Assembly (NCBI RefSeq): GCF_030542965.1
Contig: NZ_JAUAOA010000005.1
Span: 1-64,000, forward strand
Source of the DNA: Azotosporobacter soli
Lineage (GTDB): Bacteria; Bacillota; Negativicutes; SG130
DNA length: 64,000 nt
Direction of reading: 5' to 3'
This document shows, one piece after another, positions 46,298-55,749 of this stretch (position 1 is the stretch's first letter; every line of letters starts with the position of its first letter). Below the pieces are notes generated by a model, which made no database searches, was not told where the DNA came from, and worked only from the letters and a program-made list of their open reading frames with translations. A program made the position numbers and the translations under genes.

Positions 46298-46335
46298 TTC
46301 AGCGTCAAACGCATAGAGGAAGGAACGTGTTAAGG

Positions 46336-46791
46336 ATGAAGGGATTACGCCATTCTAAGATCAAAGACATTATCGATCACGGCATTATAGAGACCCAAGA
46401 AGAGCTTGCTGAAGCGCTCCGTAAGGAAGGCATCGAAATCACCCAAGCTACCGTATCGCGCGATATTAAAGAGTTGATGTTGATTAAAGTGCCAACCGGC
46501 GATGGTCGATATCGTTACGCCTTTCCCATTGAGCAAAACATCTTGTTTTCTCAGGCTCGTATGGAGAGAATCTTTCGTGATGCCGTCACGAGCATCGACT
46601 CCAGTGAAAATCTTATAGTCATTAAAACTCTGCCAGGTGCCGCCAATGCGGTTGCTTCAACAATTGACTATGCCAAATGGACGGAAATCATAGGCACGAT
46701 TGCCGGGGATGACAATATACTCGTAGTCGTAAAGCCTATGAGTGCCGTCCCGCAGTTGATTCAAAAATTCCAATCACTTTTGCGCGGATAG
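46336..46791 (+). CDS. argR: Arginine repressor
   Basis: The 151-residue protein has an N-terminal winged helix (SKIKDIIDHGIIETQEELAEAL, TQATVSRDIKELML) and a C-terminal hexamerisation and arginine-binding domain with GTIAGDDNIL. It represses arginine synthesis or activates catabolism. The argR-recN order is standard in Firmicutes. ATG 46336 follows AGGAA; GTG 46327 is in frame but too close to the ribosome site. Confidence 0.94.
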   Translation: MKGLRHSKIKDIIDHGIIETQEELAEALRKEGIEITQATVSRDIKELMLIKVPTGDGRYRYAFPIEQNILFSQARMERIFRDAVTSIDSSENLIVIKTLPGAANAVASTIDYAKWTEIIGTIAGDDNILVVVKPMSAVPQLIQKFQSLLRG

Positions 46792-46803
46792 TGGGTGATG
46801 CAA

Positions 46804-48480
46804 ATGTTACGTTCTTTAGTCATTAGTAATTTCGCTCTGATTGAGTATGCTTGCATCGAATTTTCCGAACAACTTAATATTATTACCGGCGAAACCGGCG
46901 CCGGTAAATCCATCTTCATGGAAGCGCTTGGCGTGGCATTGGGTGAGAGGGCTTCTGCAGATCTAATCCGATCTGGCTGTGATGCACTGCGTGTAGAAGC
47001 TGTTTTTGACATTGGTCAGCAAGCGCCTATTTGCAGTTTGCTGCAAGAAATGGCTATCGATTTAGAAGAAGACGGCAGTCTTTTGATTACACGTCGAATC
47101 AGCCGTCATGGTAAAAATACAATCCAGCTCAACGGCTTTCAAATTCCACTCGCTCAACTGCGTCAATTGAGCGAATACCTGCTTGATATGCACGGACAAC
47201 ATGAAAATCAGGCGTTATTGAGACAAAACACCTACCTGCCTCTGATCGATAGCTTATTGCCTTCACAAGATGTTTTACAGCAGTATCAGAAAAATTACCA
47301 ACAATGGCATCAACTTGGCCAGGAGTTGTCGGACTTACTTCAACAAAGCAGAGACCGCGAACAACGCCTCGATATCCTGAAATGGCAAACGCAGGAGATT
47401 GGCGCTGCTCAGCTCTTGGCAAATGAAGATGAAGCATTGGACGAGGAAATGCTCAAAGTCGCCAATGTTGAAAAAATTGTCAACAGTAGCCAAAAAGCAT
47501 ATTCGATTATGCAAGATGGCGAAAAGGGCGGTGTGCTGGGCTTGCTGTCTGAGGTTCGACGAGAACTGGAAACGGTGACGCGCTATGATCGCCAACTCGC
47601 CTCCTGCCACCAAGGAATAACGGAAGTTTTTTTTCTCTTAGAAGAACATTGTCACGAATTGCGCAGCTATTGTGAAGATGTCGAATTCGATCCTTCACGC
47701 CTTGCCGAAATCCAAGATCGCCTCGATCTCATCCATAAACTTAAACGCAAGTACGGCAACAGCATCGAAGAAATTCAGGAATTTTACGCAAATGCATTGC
47801 GTGAGTTAGAATCGTTGGCTAACCAGGATGAACGAATTGCCGCGTTGCAGGAAAAAAGTGAAGAATTGGCTAAAGAACTTTCCCTTTTGGCCAGCAAACT
47901 GCATTTGCAGCGTGAAAAAGCCAGTCAAGGATTGGTTGCTGGTATCAAACGACATTTAGCGGATCTTGGATTACCACATGCATTATTCGAAGTAAATTTT
48001 GAAAACAAAGCTACGCTAGGACCGCAGGGTACGGACGACGTCAGTTTACTTTTCACCGCCAATCCCGGCGAAGCGGCAAAACCATTGCACAAGATTGCCT
48101 CGGGCGGCGAACTGTCCCGTATCGCGTTAGCCATTAAATCCATGGCCGGCGTAACGGATGCACCTTGCATGGTGTTTGACGAAATCGATACCGGTATTGG
48201 CGGTAAGACAGCACAAATGGTTTCTGATAAAATCTTAAATCTGTCGCGCAATAAACAGATCCTTTGCATTACACATTTACCTCAGATTGCATCAGCTGCC
48301 GATCGGCATATTTATATTGAAAAACAGCAATCAGCCACTCAAACGCTAAGCATCATCAGAATTCTATCAGCGGAAGAACAAGTGGTTGAACTAGCTAGGA
48401 TGAGCAGCGGCCATGCCGATACGTCCTCCGTTTTGCAACATGCTCGTCAGATGTTAGCGTCAGCAGCCGCTAAAAAATAG
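46804..48480 (+). CDS. recN: DNA repair protein RecN
   Basis: The 558-residue SMC-like ATPase acts early in double-strand-break repair. Walker A is GETGAGKS (29-36), a long coiled-coil region spans about 150-370, and the C-terminal ATPase half has the signature SGGELSRIALAIKS and Walker B MVFDEIDTGIGG. ATG 46804 is chosen because GGGTGA lies six bases upstream; ATG 46798 is also possible. In many Firmicutes spoIVB follows recN; here spo0A does. Confidence 0.95.
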   Translation: MLRSLVISNFALIEYACIEFSEQLNIITGETGAGKSIFMEALGVALGERASADLIRSGCDALRVEAVFDIGQQAPICSLLQEMAIDLEEDGSLLITRRISRHGKNTIQLNGFQIPLAQLRQLSEYLLDMHGQHENQALLRQNTYLPLIDSLLPSQDVLQQYQKNYQQWHQLGQELSDLLQQSRDREQRLDILKWQTQEIGAAQLLANEDEALDEEMLKVANVEKIVNSSQKAYSIMQDGEKGGVLGLLSEVRRELETVTRYDRQLASCHQGITEVFFLLEEHCHELRSYCEDVEFDPSRLAEIQDRLDLIHKLKRKYGNSIEEIQEFYANALRELESLANQDERIAALQEKSEELAKELSLLASKLHLQREKASQGLVAGIKRHLADLGLPHALFEVNFENKATLGPQGTDDVSLLFTANPGEAAKPLHKIASGGELSRIALAIKSMAGVTDAPCMVFDEIDTGIGGKTAQMVSDKILNLSRNKQILCITHLPQIASAADRHIYIEKQQSATQTLSIIRILSAEEQVVELARMSSGHADTSSVLQHARQMLASAAAKK

Positions 48481-48525
48481 TTTTTGCTTAGCGAAAGTTA
48501 TTAATGGTTTACATTATTAGCCATC

Positions 48526-48554
48526 TTGTAAAAAGATTCAGTTTTTGCTATAGT
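48526..48554 (+). promoter_or_regulatory. Promoter of spo0A
   Basis: TTGTAA (48526-48531), 17 bases, then TATAGT (48549-48554). This vegetative-type promoter lies in the 185-base recN-spo0A gap. I did not identify a convincing 0A box or sigma-H element. Confidence 0.5.
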
Positions 48555-48602
48555 AATATTATGAAAATTATCAAAATGAAGAATCACACGCATTTGCCTC
48601 CC

Positions 48603-48629
48603 GCCGCAGCCTGAAAAATCGGCTCCGGC
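48603..48629 (+). other. Hairpin in the spo0A leader
   Basis: GCCGCAGCC pairs with GGCTCCGGC (eight pairs and one C-C mismatch) around the loop TGAAAAATC. It lies between the promoter and the ribosome site of spo0A, with no T-run after it. It may be a leader structure that tunes translation; no known riboswitch class was recognised. Confidence 0.5.
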
Positions 48630-48665
48630 AAGGGTACGGCAAGCTTGCAGGGAGAGGGATTATAC

Positions 48666-49436
48666 GTGATACGGGAAACAATAAAAATAGCTATCGCTGA
48701 TGATAATCGCGAATTCGTAGGCATTATTCAAGAGTATCTGTTACAGCAATCAGACATTGAATTAGTCGGTACCGCTTATAACGGTGAGGAAATCGTGACC
48801 ATCATCGAAGAAAAAAAACCCGATGTAGTAATCCTGGATATCATCATGCCACATCTCGACGGCATTGGCGTACTCGAGCGAATTAACGGCCTAAACGTAA
48901 AGCGACCGAAAATCATCATGCTTACTGCTTTTGGACAAGAAAGCATTACCCAGCGTGTTGTAGAATTAGGCGCCGATTACTATATTTTAAAACCGTTTAA
49001 TATGGACGTGCTTGCTAGCCGCATTCGTCAATTGGCAACATCGATTACAGCACAACGTCCAGTAGTGGCGCAGGCAATCAAAGCCCGCCCTTTAGATGTT
49101 GAGGTGACCAACATAATCCGTGAGATTGGTATTCCTGCACATATCAAAGGGTATCAGTATCTGCGTGATGCCATTATGATGATCATCAACGAACCGGAAC
49201 TTCTGGGTGCTGTTACTAAGGTCTTATATCCTATGATTGCGGAAAAATATTTGACAACGCCGAGTCGCGTAGAACGAGCGATTCGTCATGCTATCGAAGT
49301 TGCCTGGAATCGAGGGAATATAGAAATGATTCATAAATTGTTTGGCTACAGTGCTAAGATTGAAAAAGGGAAACCAACCAATTCAGAATTTATGGCTATG
49401 ATAGCCGATAAATTGCGCATGGAAATGCGTGGTTAA
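48666..49436 (+). CDS. spo0A: Sporulation master regulator Spo0A
   Basis: The 256-residue response regulator decides entry into sporulation. The receiver domain (about 4-125) has acidic pocket residues in ADDNREF, the phosphorylated Asp58 in [12 protein letters not shown], and Lys in ILKPF. The C-terminal DNA-binding domain shows [25 protein letters not shown] and [24 protein letters not shown] 48666 follows GGGAGAGGG. Presence of Spo0A strongly supports an endospore former. Confidence 0.96.
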   Translation: MIRETIKIAIADDNREFVGIIQEYLLQQSDIELVGTAYNGEEIVTIIEEKKPDVVILDIIMPHLDGIGVLERINGLNVKRPKIIMLTAFGQESITQRVVELGADYYILKPFNMDVLASRIRQLATSITAQRPVVAQAIKARPLDVEVTNIIREIGIPAHIKGYQYLRDAIMMIINEPELLGAVTKVLYPMIAEKYLTTPSRVERAIRHAIEVAWNRGNIEMIHKLFGYSAKIEKGKPTNSEFMAMIADKLRMEMRG

Positions 49437-49442
49437 TCATTC

Positions 49443-49472
49443 GCAAAACACCTGCTGCTGCAGGTGTTTTGC
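49443..49472 (+). terminator. Terminator after spo0A
   Basis: A 13-bp perfect stem GCAAAACACCTGC/GCAGGTGTTTTGC with loop TGCT. The T residues are within the stem end. Confidence 0.75.
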
Positions 49473-49508
49473 ACTATCTCTGAAAATGAAGATATAGCGA
49501 GGTGCGAT

Positions 49509-50183
49509 ATGAAACGAGTCAATATTTTTGTCGGTGAATTCGGCAGTGGAAAAACCGAACTGACAATCAATTATGCGATGGAACTTCGCAAACAAGTAGA
49601 GCACGTAGCCGTCGTTGATTTAGATTTAGTCAAGCCGATTTTCCGAACGCGGGAAAATCAACAATTATTCCAGGCAAAAGACATCCTTTTATCAGCGCCG
49701 CCGTCACATCTCGCCGCCAGTGACCTACCGATCATGCCACAATCGCTACCGAAACTTTTGGCTGAGCCTAATACTCATTTGGTTATCGACGTCGGCGGCA
49801 ATGAAGCCTCAATCGTATTGGCTCAATATTGCAGTGCAATCGAAAACGCCGGCTACCAATGCTTGATGGTGGTAAATACCTTTCGCCCTTTCACTAGTAC
49901 GGTAGAGGGGATTCTCGACGTTATGCACACCATAGAGCGTCTGTCAAAGTTATCCATCACCGGGTTCGTTTGTAACAGCAACCTGGGAATAGAAACGACT
50001 GTTACGCAGATCGAAGAGGGGCTAACGCTACTAGAACAAGTCGCATTACTTGCGAAGCGGCCGATCGCCAACGTTATCGTACCGCATTGGCTAAGCGGAA
50101 CATGGCCATCGGAAAAATATTCCATCCTTGAGCTAACGCCCTATACGAAATACCCTTGGCTGGAACAGGAGGCGCAAGGATGA
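49509..50183 (+). CDS. P-loop ATP-binding protein of unknown role
   Basis: The 224-residue protein begins with Walker A GEFGSGKT (9-16) and has VAVVDLDLVKPIFRTRE, close to MinD/CobQ-like or SRP-type P-loop proteins. LVIDVGGNEASIVL could be a Walker B. I do not recognise a named family. It starts with GAGGTG upstream of ATG 49509 and ends overlapping nudF (ATGA), so the two are coupled. Its place after spo0A gives no clear job. Confidence 0.65.
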   Translation: MKRVNIFVGEFGSGKTELTINYAMELRKQVEHVAVVDLDLVKPIFRTRENQQLFQAKDILLSAPPSHLAASDLPIMPQSLPKLLAEPNTHLVIDVGGNEASIVLAQYCSAIENAGYQCLMVVNTFRPFTSTVEGILDVMHTIERLSKLSITGFVCNSNLGIETTVTQIEEGLTLLEQVALLAKRPIANVIVPHWLSGTWPSEKYSILELTPYTKYPWLEQEAQG

Positions 50184-50713
50184 AAAAATCCATTTCACTG
50201 ACAGAAACGCTTGTTTCATCCAGCTCCGTATTTAAAGGGGCGCTGCTTGACGTGTACTGTGATACGGTCACGTTGCCGAACGGTCGCCAAGCAACGCGTG
50301 AATTTATCAAACATCCCGGAGCGGTTGCCGTTGTTCCCTTCACAGAAAACGGCGATGTCCTGATGGTTCGCCAGTTTCGTTACCCTACCGGTTGCGAATT
50401 GCTCGAAATCCCTGCCGGAAAGCTCGATCCGGGTGAACAGCCAGAGGATTGCGCCAAACGTGAGTTGGCCGAAGAAACCGGCTTTCGTCCCGGCCGCCTT
50501 TGCCGTCTCGCTTCAATTCACACGACACCGGGTTTCAGCGATGAAGTTATCCATCTCTATCGAGCAGAAAATCTTATCGCATGTGATGCAGTGCCGGATG
50601 AGGATGAGTTTTTACAAGTAGAGTCATATTCTCCGACAGAGCTGAAACAAATGATCACAGCCGGGGAAATAACCGATGCGAAGACGATTACCGCCTTAAT
50701 GTTGGCTATATAG
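50180..50713 (+). CDS. nudF: ADP-ribose pyrophosphatase (Nudix)
   Basis: The 177-residue protein carries the Nudix box G-x5-E-x7-REU-x-EE-x-GU (from GKLDPGE to REL-x-EET-GF, about 78-100) and a downstream TPGFSDEVIHLY segment typical of the ADP-ribose pyrophosphatase branch. It hydrolyses ADP-ribose to AMP and ribose 5-phosphate. CAGGAGG lies upstream of ATG 50180, which overlaps the preceding stop. Confidence 0.92.
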   Translation: MKKSISLTETLVSSSSVFKGALLDVYCDTVTLPNGRQATREFIKHPGAVAVVPFTENGDVLMVRQFRYPTGCELLEIPAGKLDPGEQPEDCAKRELAEETGFRPGRLCRLASIHTTPGFSDEVIHLYRAENLIACDAVPDEDEFLQVESYSPTELKQMITAGEITDAKTITALMLAI

Positions 50714-50867
50714 ACCACTAAATAGCACAAGACCGATGCAGTTTACGGAAAAATCAAAAAAAACTTTTTTCTTTGCTTTAAATAAAGGGAAAATCAATAT
50801 TATGTGGAATAATAGACTAAAAGTGGTGTGACGCAGTGACCGGAATTACGTGAAGAGGGTGATGATG

Positions 50868-51755
50868 ATGGCAAATTATGTCGAGGAATTTATTCACTAC
50901 CTTGCGGTCGAACGCGGGTTAGCACAGAATACCCTGGAATCGTATGGTCGCGATTTACAACAGTTTCATGTCTACTTGAAAAACAGCAACTTGGAATTGC
51001 TCAGGGACTCCAGCCGTAATATCATATTAAACTATCTAAACACTCTCCAAGCAAAAGGTCGCGCTGTTTCTACAATATCGCGAAATTTAGCGGCCATTAA
51101 ATCTTTTTATCAATATCTTGTACGTCAAAGGTATCTGGAGAAAGACCCTGCCGCAAATCTTGAATCACCGAAGCTTGAGAAAAAACTACCTAAAATTCTG
51201 ACGGTTGGTGAAGTGGAAGAACTTTTGAAGCAACCGAACAACTTTATGCCGGGCGGCATCCGCGATAAAGCGATGCTAGAACTTTTATATGCAACGGGTA
51301 TTCGTGTGTCTGAATTGATTTCATTGAATTCAGCAGATATTAATTTAGATATGGGCTATATTAAGTGTTATGGACGCGGTTCGAAAGAGCGAGTTGTTCC
51401 ATTAGGCTCGATCGCCGCAAAATGCGTACAAGAATACATAACTAAAGGACGTCCTAAATTAGTTCGTACTTATGATGAGCTAGCATTGTTCGTCAATCAC
51501 CATGGTAATCGTTTAACCCGACAGGGTTTTTGGAAAATCATAAAAAAATATGCCCAAGAGGCCAACATTACTAAGGATATTACGCCGCACACATTGCGTC
51601 ACTCATTTGCCACTCATCTCTTGGAAAATGGCGCTGATTTGCGCTCCGTACAAGAAATGCTCGGGCATGCCGACATTTCTACGACGCAAATTTATACCCA
51701 TGTCACCAAGAACCGATTAAAAGAAGTGTATGACAAAGCACATCCGCGTGCTTGA
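50868..51755 (+). CDS. xerD: Site-specific tyrosine recombinase XerD
   Basis: The 295-residue recombinase has an N-terminal SAM-like domain (about 1-90) and the catalytic domain with the Arg in ATGIRVSELISL, Lys in YGRGSKERVVPLG, HTLRHSFATHLL and GHADISTTQIYTHV (Tyr nucleophile). It resolves chromosome dimers at dif. ATG 50868 suits the GAGGG spacing and the family N-terminus. No dif site was recognised nearby. It lies in a conserved xerD-pdp neighbourhood, so it is not a phage integrase. Confidence 0.92.
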   Translation: MANYVEEFIHYLAVERGLAQNTLESYGRDLQQFHVYLKNSNLELLRDSSRNIILNYLNTLQAKGRAVSTISRNLAAIKSFYQYLVRQRYLEKDPAANLESPKLEKKLPKILTVGEVEELLKQPNNFMPGGIRDKAMLELLYATGIRVSELISLNSADINLDMGYIKCYGRGSKERVVPLGSIAAKCVQEYITKGRPKLVRTYDELALFVNHHGNRLTRQGFWKIIKKYAQEANITKDITPHTLRHSFATHLLENGADLRSVQEMLGHADISTTQIYTHVTKNRLKEVYDKAHPRA

Positions 51756-51804
51756 ATGATGTTACCAACCAAGGTAAGGGGGAGCTGACAAGCTTCTTTG
51801 CCTT

Positions 51805-51830
51805 AAAAACAACGCATTTGCGTTGTTTTT
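51805..51830 (+). terminator. Terminator after xerD
   Basis: AAAAACAACGC pairs with GCGTTGTTTTT around an ATTT loop, with the T-run forming part of the stem. A second hairpin (GAAAGCG/CGCTTTC, 51846-51868) follows. Confidence 0.75.
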
Positions 51831-51889
51831 ATTACGTGAAAATGAAAGCGGTTTCAGAGCGCTTTCTATTTTATTGAAGAGGTGTATGT

Positions 51890-53221
51890 ATGTTAAGAAT
51901 GGTAGACCTGATCGAGAAAAAAAAAGAAGGTCTTGCTTTAAGCGACGCTGAAATCCAATTTATCGTTCAGGATTATACGGCAGGGGAGATACCCGATTAT
52001 CAAATGTCCGCTTGGTTAATGGCTGTTTATTTCAAAGGAATGACGCCGCAGGAAATTGCAACGATGACGCTAGCAATGGCCAGCTCCGGTACAATGGTTG
52101 ATTTGACAATGGTTCCGGGAATCAAAGTTGATAAGCACAGTACCGGCGGCGTTGCCGATACAACGACGTTGGTCGTTGCACCGCTAGTTGCTGCAGCAGG
52201 TGTTCCAGTTGCGAAGATGTCAGGGCGTGGTTTGGGGTTCACCGGCGGTACAATTGATAAGTTGGATGCAATACCCGGTCTTATTTCTCGATTGGCGCAG
52301 CAGGAATTTGTCGACGCTCTTTGCCAGCACGGCATTGCAATTATCGGGCAGAGTAACGATATCGCGCCGGCAGATGGCAAGATTTATGCGTTACGCGATG
52401 TAACAAGCACTGTAGCCAGCATTCCGTTGATTGCATCTTCCATTATGAGCAAGAAAATTGCTTCTGGTGCAGATAAAATCCTACTCGACGTTAAAGTAGG
52501 CAACGGCGCTTTCATGAAAGATTTGCCCGATGCGATTGCGTTAGCTGAAACGATGGTGAATATAGGAAAACTGGTCGGAAGAGAAACCCGCGCCATTATT
52601 AGCAGTATGGAAGAACCGTTGGGACTGGCCATCGGCAACAGCCTTGAAGTTGAAGAGGCGATCGATATCTTGTCTGGCAAAGGCTCGTCGTCGCTGCGCG
52701 AAGTTTGCATTTATCTGTCCGCTATGATGCTGTTGATGGGACAGAAAGCAGCCAATCTCGATGAGGCTACGACAAAAATCACGACGTTGCTGGACAGCGG
52801 CGCGGGCTTGAATAAATTTCGCGAATTCATCACAAACCAAGGGGGCAATGCTGCATTGATCGAAAAGCGCAACCTGTTGCCTCAGGCCGCTCAATGCATC
52901 GACGTACTGGCAGAACAGTCCGGATACATCCAGTCTGTTCATGCCGCCCAACTGGGGTATAGCGCAATGACGCTTGGCGCTGGTCGGGAATTCAAAGGGC
53001 AGGAAATCGACCTGGCTGCCGGCATCATGTTGCATTGCCGCATCGGCGACGCGGTCAACGCAGGGCAAATTTTGGCTACAATCTACGCCAACAAACAGGA
53101 TAAGGTTGCCAGTGCCAAACAGCTGATCATCGACGCAATCAAGATCGCTGAAACGGCCGTACCGAAAACAAAGCTGATTTTAGGCATCGTAGATCAAAAC
53201 GGTTTTACACCTGTTGCTTGA
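51890..53221 (+). CDS. pdp: Pyrimidine-nucleoside phosphorylase
   Basis: The 443-residue protein phosphorolyses uridine, thymidine and deoxyuridine. It shows the signature KHSTGGVADTTTLVVAPLVAA and GRGLGFTGGTIDKLDAIPG, together with VTSTVASIPLIASSIMSKK. This length matches the Firmicutes Pdp or DeoA type; the two are not easily told apart by sequence. AGGTG precedes ATG 51890 by six bases. Confidence 0.92.
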   Translation: MLRMVDLIEKKKEGLALSDAEIQFIVQDYTAGEIPDYQMSAWLMAVYFKGMTPQEIATMTLAMASSGTMVDLTMVPGIKVDKHSTGGVADTTTLVVAPLVAAAGVPVAKMSGRGLGFTGGTIDKLDAIPGLISRLAQQEFVDALCQHGIAIIGQSNDIAPADGKIYALRDVTSTVASIPLIASSIMSKKIASGADKILLDVKVGNGAFMKDLPDAIALAETMVNIGKLVGRETRAIISSMEEPLGLAIGNSLEVEEAIDILSGKGSSSLREVCIYLSAMMLLMGQKAANLDEATTKITTLLDSGAGLNKFREFITNQGGNAALIEKRNLLPQAAQCIDVLAEQSGYIQSVHAAQLGYSAMTLGAGREFKGQEIDLAAGIMLHCRIGDAVNAGQILATIYANKQDKVASAKQLIIDAIKIAETAVPKTKLILGIVDQNGFTPVA

Positions 53222-53236
53222 TTCATTTCATCTTTG

Positions 53237-53294
53237 AAGGCTGTTAGCGAATAGGCGATTACTCGCTTATTTACAACAGCCTTTATTGTTTTTG
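53237..53294 (+). terminator. Terminator after pdp
   Basis: AAGGCTGTT pairs with AACAGCCTT around a partly paired loop (GCGA/TCGC within), followed by TATTGTTTTT. Confidence 0.8.
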
Positions 53295-53373
53295 TCACAA
53301 AGCATTTTTTTTTGCTGTGAAGTTTAGTATAATGTACAAGGTATATCAATTATCTAAAAGGAGGCCGCCCGTT

Positions 53374-54000
53374 TTGTCTTTTTTTGACGCCGATCTTATT
53401 TTTCGTATTCCGGGTCTGCTTTTAGCTTTGACGATTCACGAATATGCGCACGCGCGCGTTGCTTATTCGTTCGGCGATCCGACTGCAAAGAATGCTGGTC
53501 GCATGACGTTGAATCCGCTTTCGCATCTCGATCCTTTTGGCTTGCTTATGCTTTGGTTGCTGCAGTTTGGCTGGGCGAAGCCGGTTCCGGTTAATGCCGG
53601 TTATTTTTCTAATTGGCGCAAAGGTATGTTCTGGGTCTCTTTTTCCGGCCCGATCGCCAATCTGCTCACAGCGCTCACGCTAACCGTTGTCGCGACCGTC
53701 TTCTTGCGCTTCTTCGGCAGCCTGCCTTATGAATTGCGTCTGGTCATTACCTTAGCAATCAATTATAATATAACATTTGCTCTGTTCAACCTGTTACCGA
53801 TTCCGCCGCTCGACGGAGCTTCGGTCTTAAGCAGCTACCTTCGTTCACGAACACTTGATATGTGGATGAATAAGATAGAACCTTATGGGACTTTTATTTT
53901 GCTGGGTTTGGTATATCTCGGCATCATCGGCAAACTGCTTACGCCGCTCAGTTCATTTATCCATGGCGTGCTTAGACAAATTATCCTGCTCTTATTATAA
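53374..54000 (+). CDS. Site-2-protease-like M50 metalloprotease
   Basis: The 208-residue membrane protein is a short M50B-family protease: LTIHEYAHARVAYSFGDPTA holds HExxH, and NLLPIPPLDGASVL holds the second zinc-binding motif. Four to five membrane helices are visible. Such short forms are common in Firmicutes; their substrates are unknown. TTG 53374 is the start, nine bases after AAGGAGG; the longer frame lacks a proper site. TATAAT at 53328-53333 may be its -10. Confidence 0.88.
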   Translation: MSFFDADLIFRIPGLLLALTIHEYAHARVAYSFGDPTAKNAGRMTLNPLSHLDPFGLLMLWLLQFGWAKPVPVNAGYFSNWRKGMFWVSFSGPIANLLTALTLTVVATVFLRFFGSLPYELRLVITLAINYNITFALFNLLPIPPLDGASVLSSYLRSRTLDMWMNKIEPYGTFILLGLVYLGIIGKLLTPLSSFIHGVLRQIILLLL

Positions 54001-54022
54001 TCGCAAAGGGGATCGATTCACT

Positions 54023-55012
54023 ATGACTAAAGGACGTATTTTTAGCGGTATGCAACCCTCCGGCAGATTCCATCTGGGAAATTATCTCGGGGCATTGGAG
54101 AATTGGGTGAAATTGCAACGGGATTACGAATGTTTCTTTTCGATTGTCGACTGGCACGCATTGACTTCTTCTTATGAAGACACTTCCAAGATACCGGAGC
54201 GAATTCATGATATGGCTCTCGACTGGCTCAGCGCCGGCTTAGACCCGGAAAAAAGCGTCATTTTCGTCCAATCTCACGTCAAGGAGCACGCAGAGTTGCA
54301 TCTTTTGCTGTCAATGATGACGCCACTGTCTTGGTTGGAACGAGTTCCGACTTATAAAGATAAGCTTCAACAACTAGGCGAACAGGGCAAGGACATTAAT
54401 ACCTATGGCTTTCTCGGCTATCCTGAATTGATGACGGCAGATATCATCTTGTACAAAGCGGATACGGTTCCGGTTGGTGAAGACCAGTTGCCGCATCTTG
54501 AATTGTCGCGTGAAATTATCCGTCGCTTCAATTATTTATACCAACCCATTTTCCCGGAACCGGCAGGCATGTTAAGTAAATCTTCGGTACTGCCAGGCAT
54601 TGACGGACGAAAAATGAGCAAATCCTATGGCAATGAGATCCCCTTTGCTGGTAGCGCCGAAGAAATTACAGCACGCGTACGATTGATGGTAACGGATCCG
54701 CAGCGCGTCAAACGGACCGATAAAGGCAATCCGGATGTCTGCAATGTATACACTTTTCATAAACTGTTCAATCAGGAGCAGTGCTCAGAAATCAGCATAG
54801 CTTGCCGCGCAGCTGAAATCGGCTGCGTAGACTGCAAAAAACGTCTGGCTGCCCAAATGGTGGAACAATTAGCGCCGATGCATGAAAAAAGGCTCGAGTT
54901 AAGCGCCAAGCCGGCCATGGTAGCGGAAATCCTTCATGCAGGCGCCGAACGGGCTCGCAAGGTGGCACAAGACACGATGGCCGAAGTCCGTTCAGCAATG
55001 CATCTCGGTTAG
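54023..55012 (+). CDS. trpS: Tryptophanyl-tRNA synthetase
   Basis: The 329-residue class I synthetase shows GRIFSGMQPSGRFHLGNYLGAL (HIGH-like HLGN), VPVGEDQLPHLELSREI and GIDGRKMSKSYGN (KMSKS). Length is normal. ATG 54023 lies 23 bases after the protease stop. No T-box was found upstream. scpA begins eight bases after its stop. Confidence 0.95.
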   Translation: MTKGRIFSGMQPSGRFHLGNYLGALENWVKLQRDYECFFSIVDWHALTSSYEDTSKIPERIHDMALDWLSAGLDPEKSVIFVQSHVKEHAELHLLLSMMTPLSWLERVPTYKDKLQQLGEQGKDINTYGFLGYPELMTADIILYKADTVPVGEDQLPHLELSREIIRRFNYLYQPIFPEPAGMLSKSSVLPGIDGRKMSKSYGNEIPFAGSAEEITARVRLMVTDPQRVKRTDKGNPDVCNVYTFHKLFNQEQCSEISIACRAAEIGCVDCKKRLAAQMVEQLAPMHEKRLELSAKPAMVAEILHAGAERARKVAQDTMAEVRSAMHLG

Positions 55013-55020
55013 CCGGCACG

Positions 55021-55737
55021 ATGACGAGCAACGCATATCAAATTCAGTTAGCGGCCTTTGAAGGGCCGCTCGCGTTATTGCTACATCTGATTGAAAAAAG
55101 TCAGGTTGACATTTATGACATTCCGATTGCTGAGCTTACTGAACAGTATCTGACCTATCTAGCTGCAATGGAAGAATTCAACATTGATGTCGCCAGCGAC
55201 TTTCTCGTAATGGCGGCAACCTTGCTGCAGATTAAGTCGCGTCTGCTCCTGCCAAAGCCGCCGCAAGCACTTCCAGATGAAGGCGAAGAGGAGGATCCAC
55301 GCCAAGAGCTGGTGAATCGCCTGTTGGAATACCGTAAATTCAAACAAATGGCTGAACACTTGGCCGAATTGAGCGAACAACGCGACCTATATATGACGCG
55401 TACACCGCAGGTCATTACGCCAGTCTTAAGTTTGCCGGTCGGCATCACCGTAGACCTTTTAACCAAAGCTTTTCTCGCCGTTTGGGAAAGCGGTCTGGAA
55501 GAATACTCGATCGTGAATCGCGAAGAAATCAGCATCCAAGATAAAATTCATGATATTCTGCAATTGCTGCATAAATACAACGGCAAGCTGGAGTTTTCCG
55601 AGACCATTATTCGCAGCGGTACCAAAAGCGAAGTGATTGCCTCCTTTCTTGCGCTACTCGAATTAATCAAACTGCAGCGTGTAACCGTACAGCAAAAAGG
55701 CAATTTTGCCGCTATTTACATTCTTTTGAAAGAGTGA
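55021..55737 (+). CDS. scpA: Segregation and condensation protein A
   Basis: The 238-residue kleisin begins YQIQLAAFEGPLALLLHLIEKSQVDIYDIPIAELTEQYL, then has FLVMAATLLQIKSRLLLP, and a C-terminal winged helix (about 170-235). ScpA bridges SMC heads with ScpB. The ribosome site before ATG 55021 is weak; the conserved N-terminus supports this start. scpB begins 12 bases after. Confidence 0.94.
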   Translation: MTSNAYQIQLAAFEGPLALLLHLIEKSQVDIYDIPIAELTEQYLTYLAAMEEFNIDVASDFLVMAATLLQIKSRLLLPKPPQALPDEGEEEDPRQELVNRLLEYRKFKQMAEHLAELSEQRDLYMTRTPQVITPVLSLPVGITVDLLTKAFLAVWESGLEEYSIVNREEISIQDKIHDILQLLHKYNGKLEFSETIIRSGTKSEVIASFLALLELIKLQRVTVQQKGNFAAIYILLKE

Positions 55738-55749
55738 GTGTGAGACGCT

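Noticed and set aside
48595-48660. Cyclic-di-GMP-type riboswitch in the spo0A leader
   Set aside because: Some short pieces looked similar, but the conserved core order is missing and no expression platform is seen.
50868-51755. Phage or mobile-element integrase
   Set aside because: The recombinase is the chromosomal XerD type in a housekeeping neighbourhood, with no attachment repeats or phage genes nearby.
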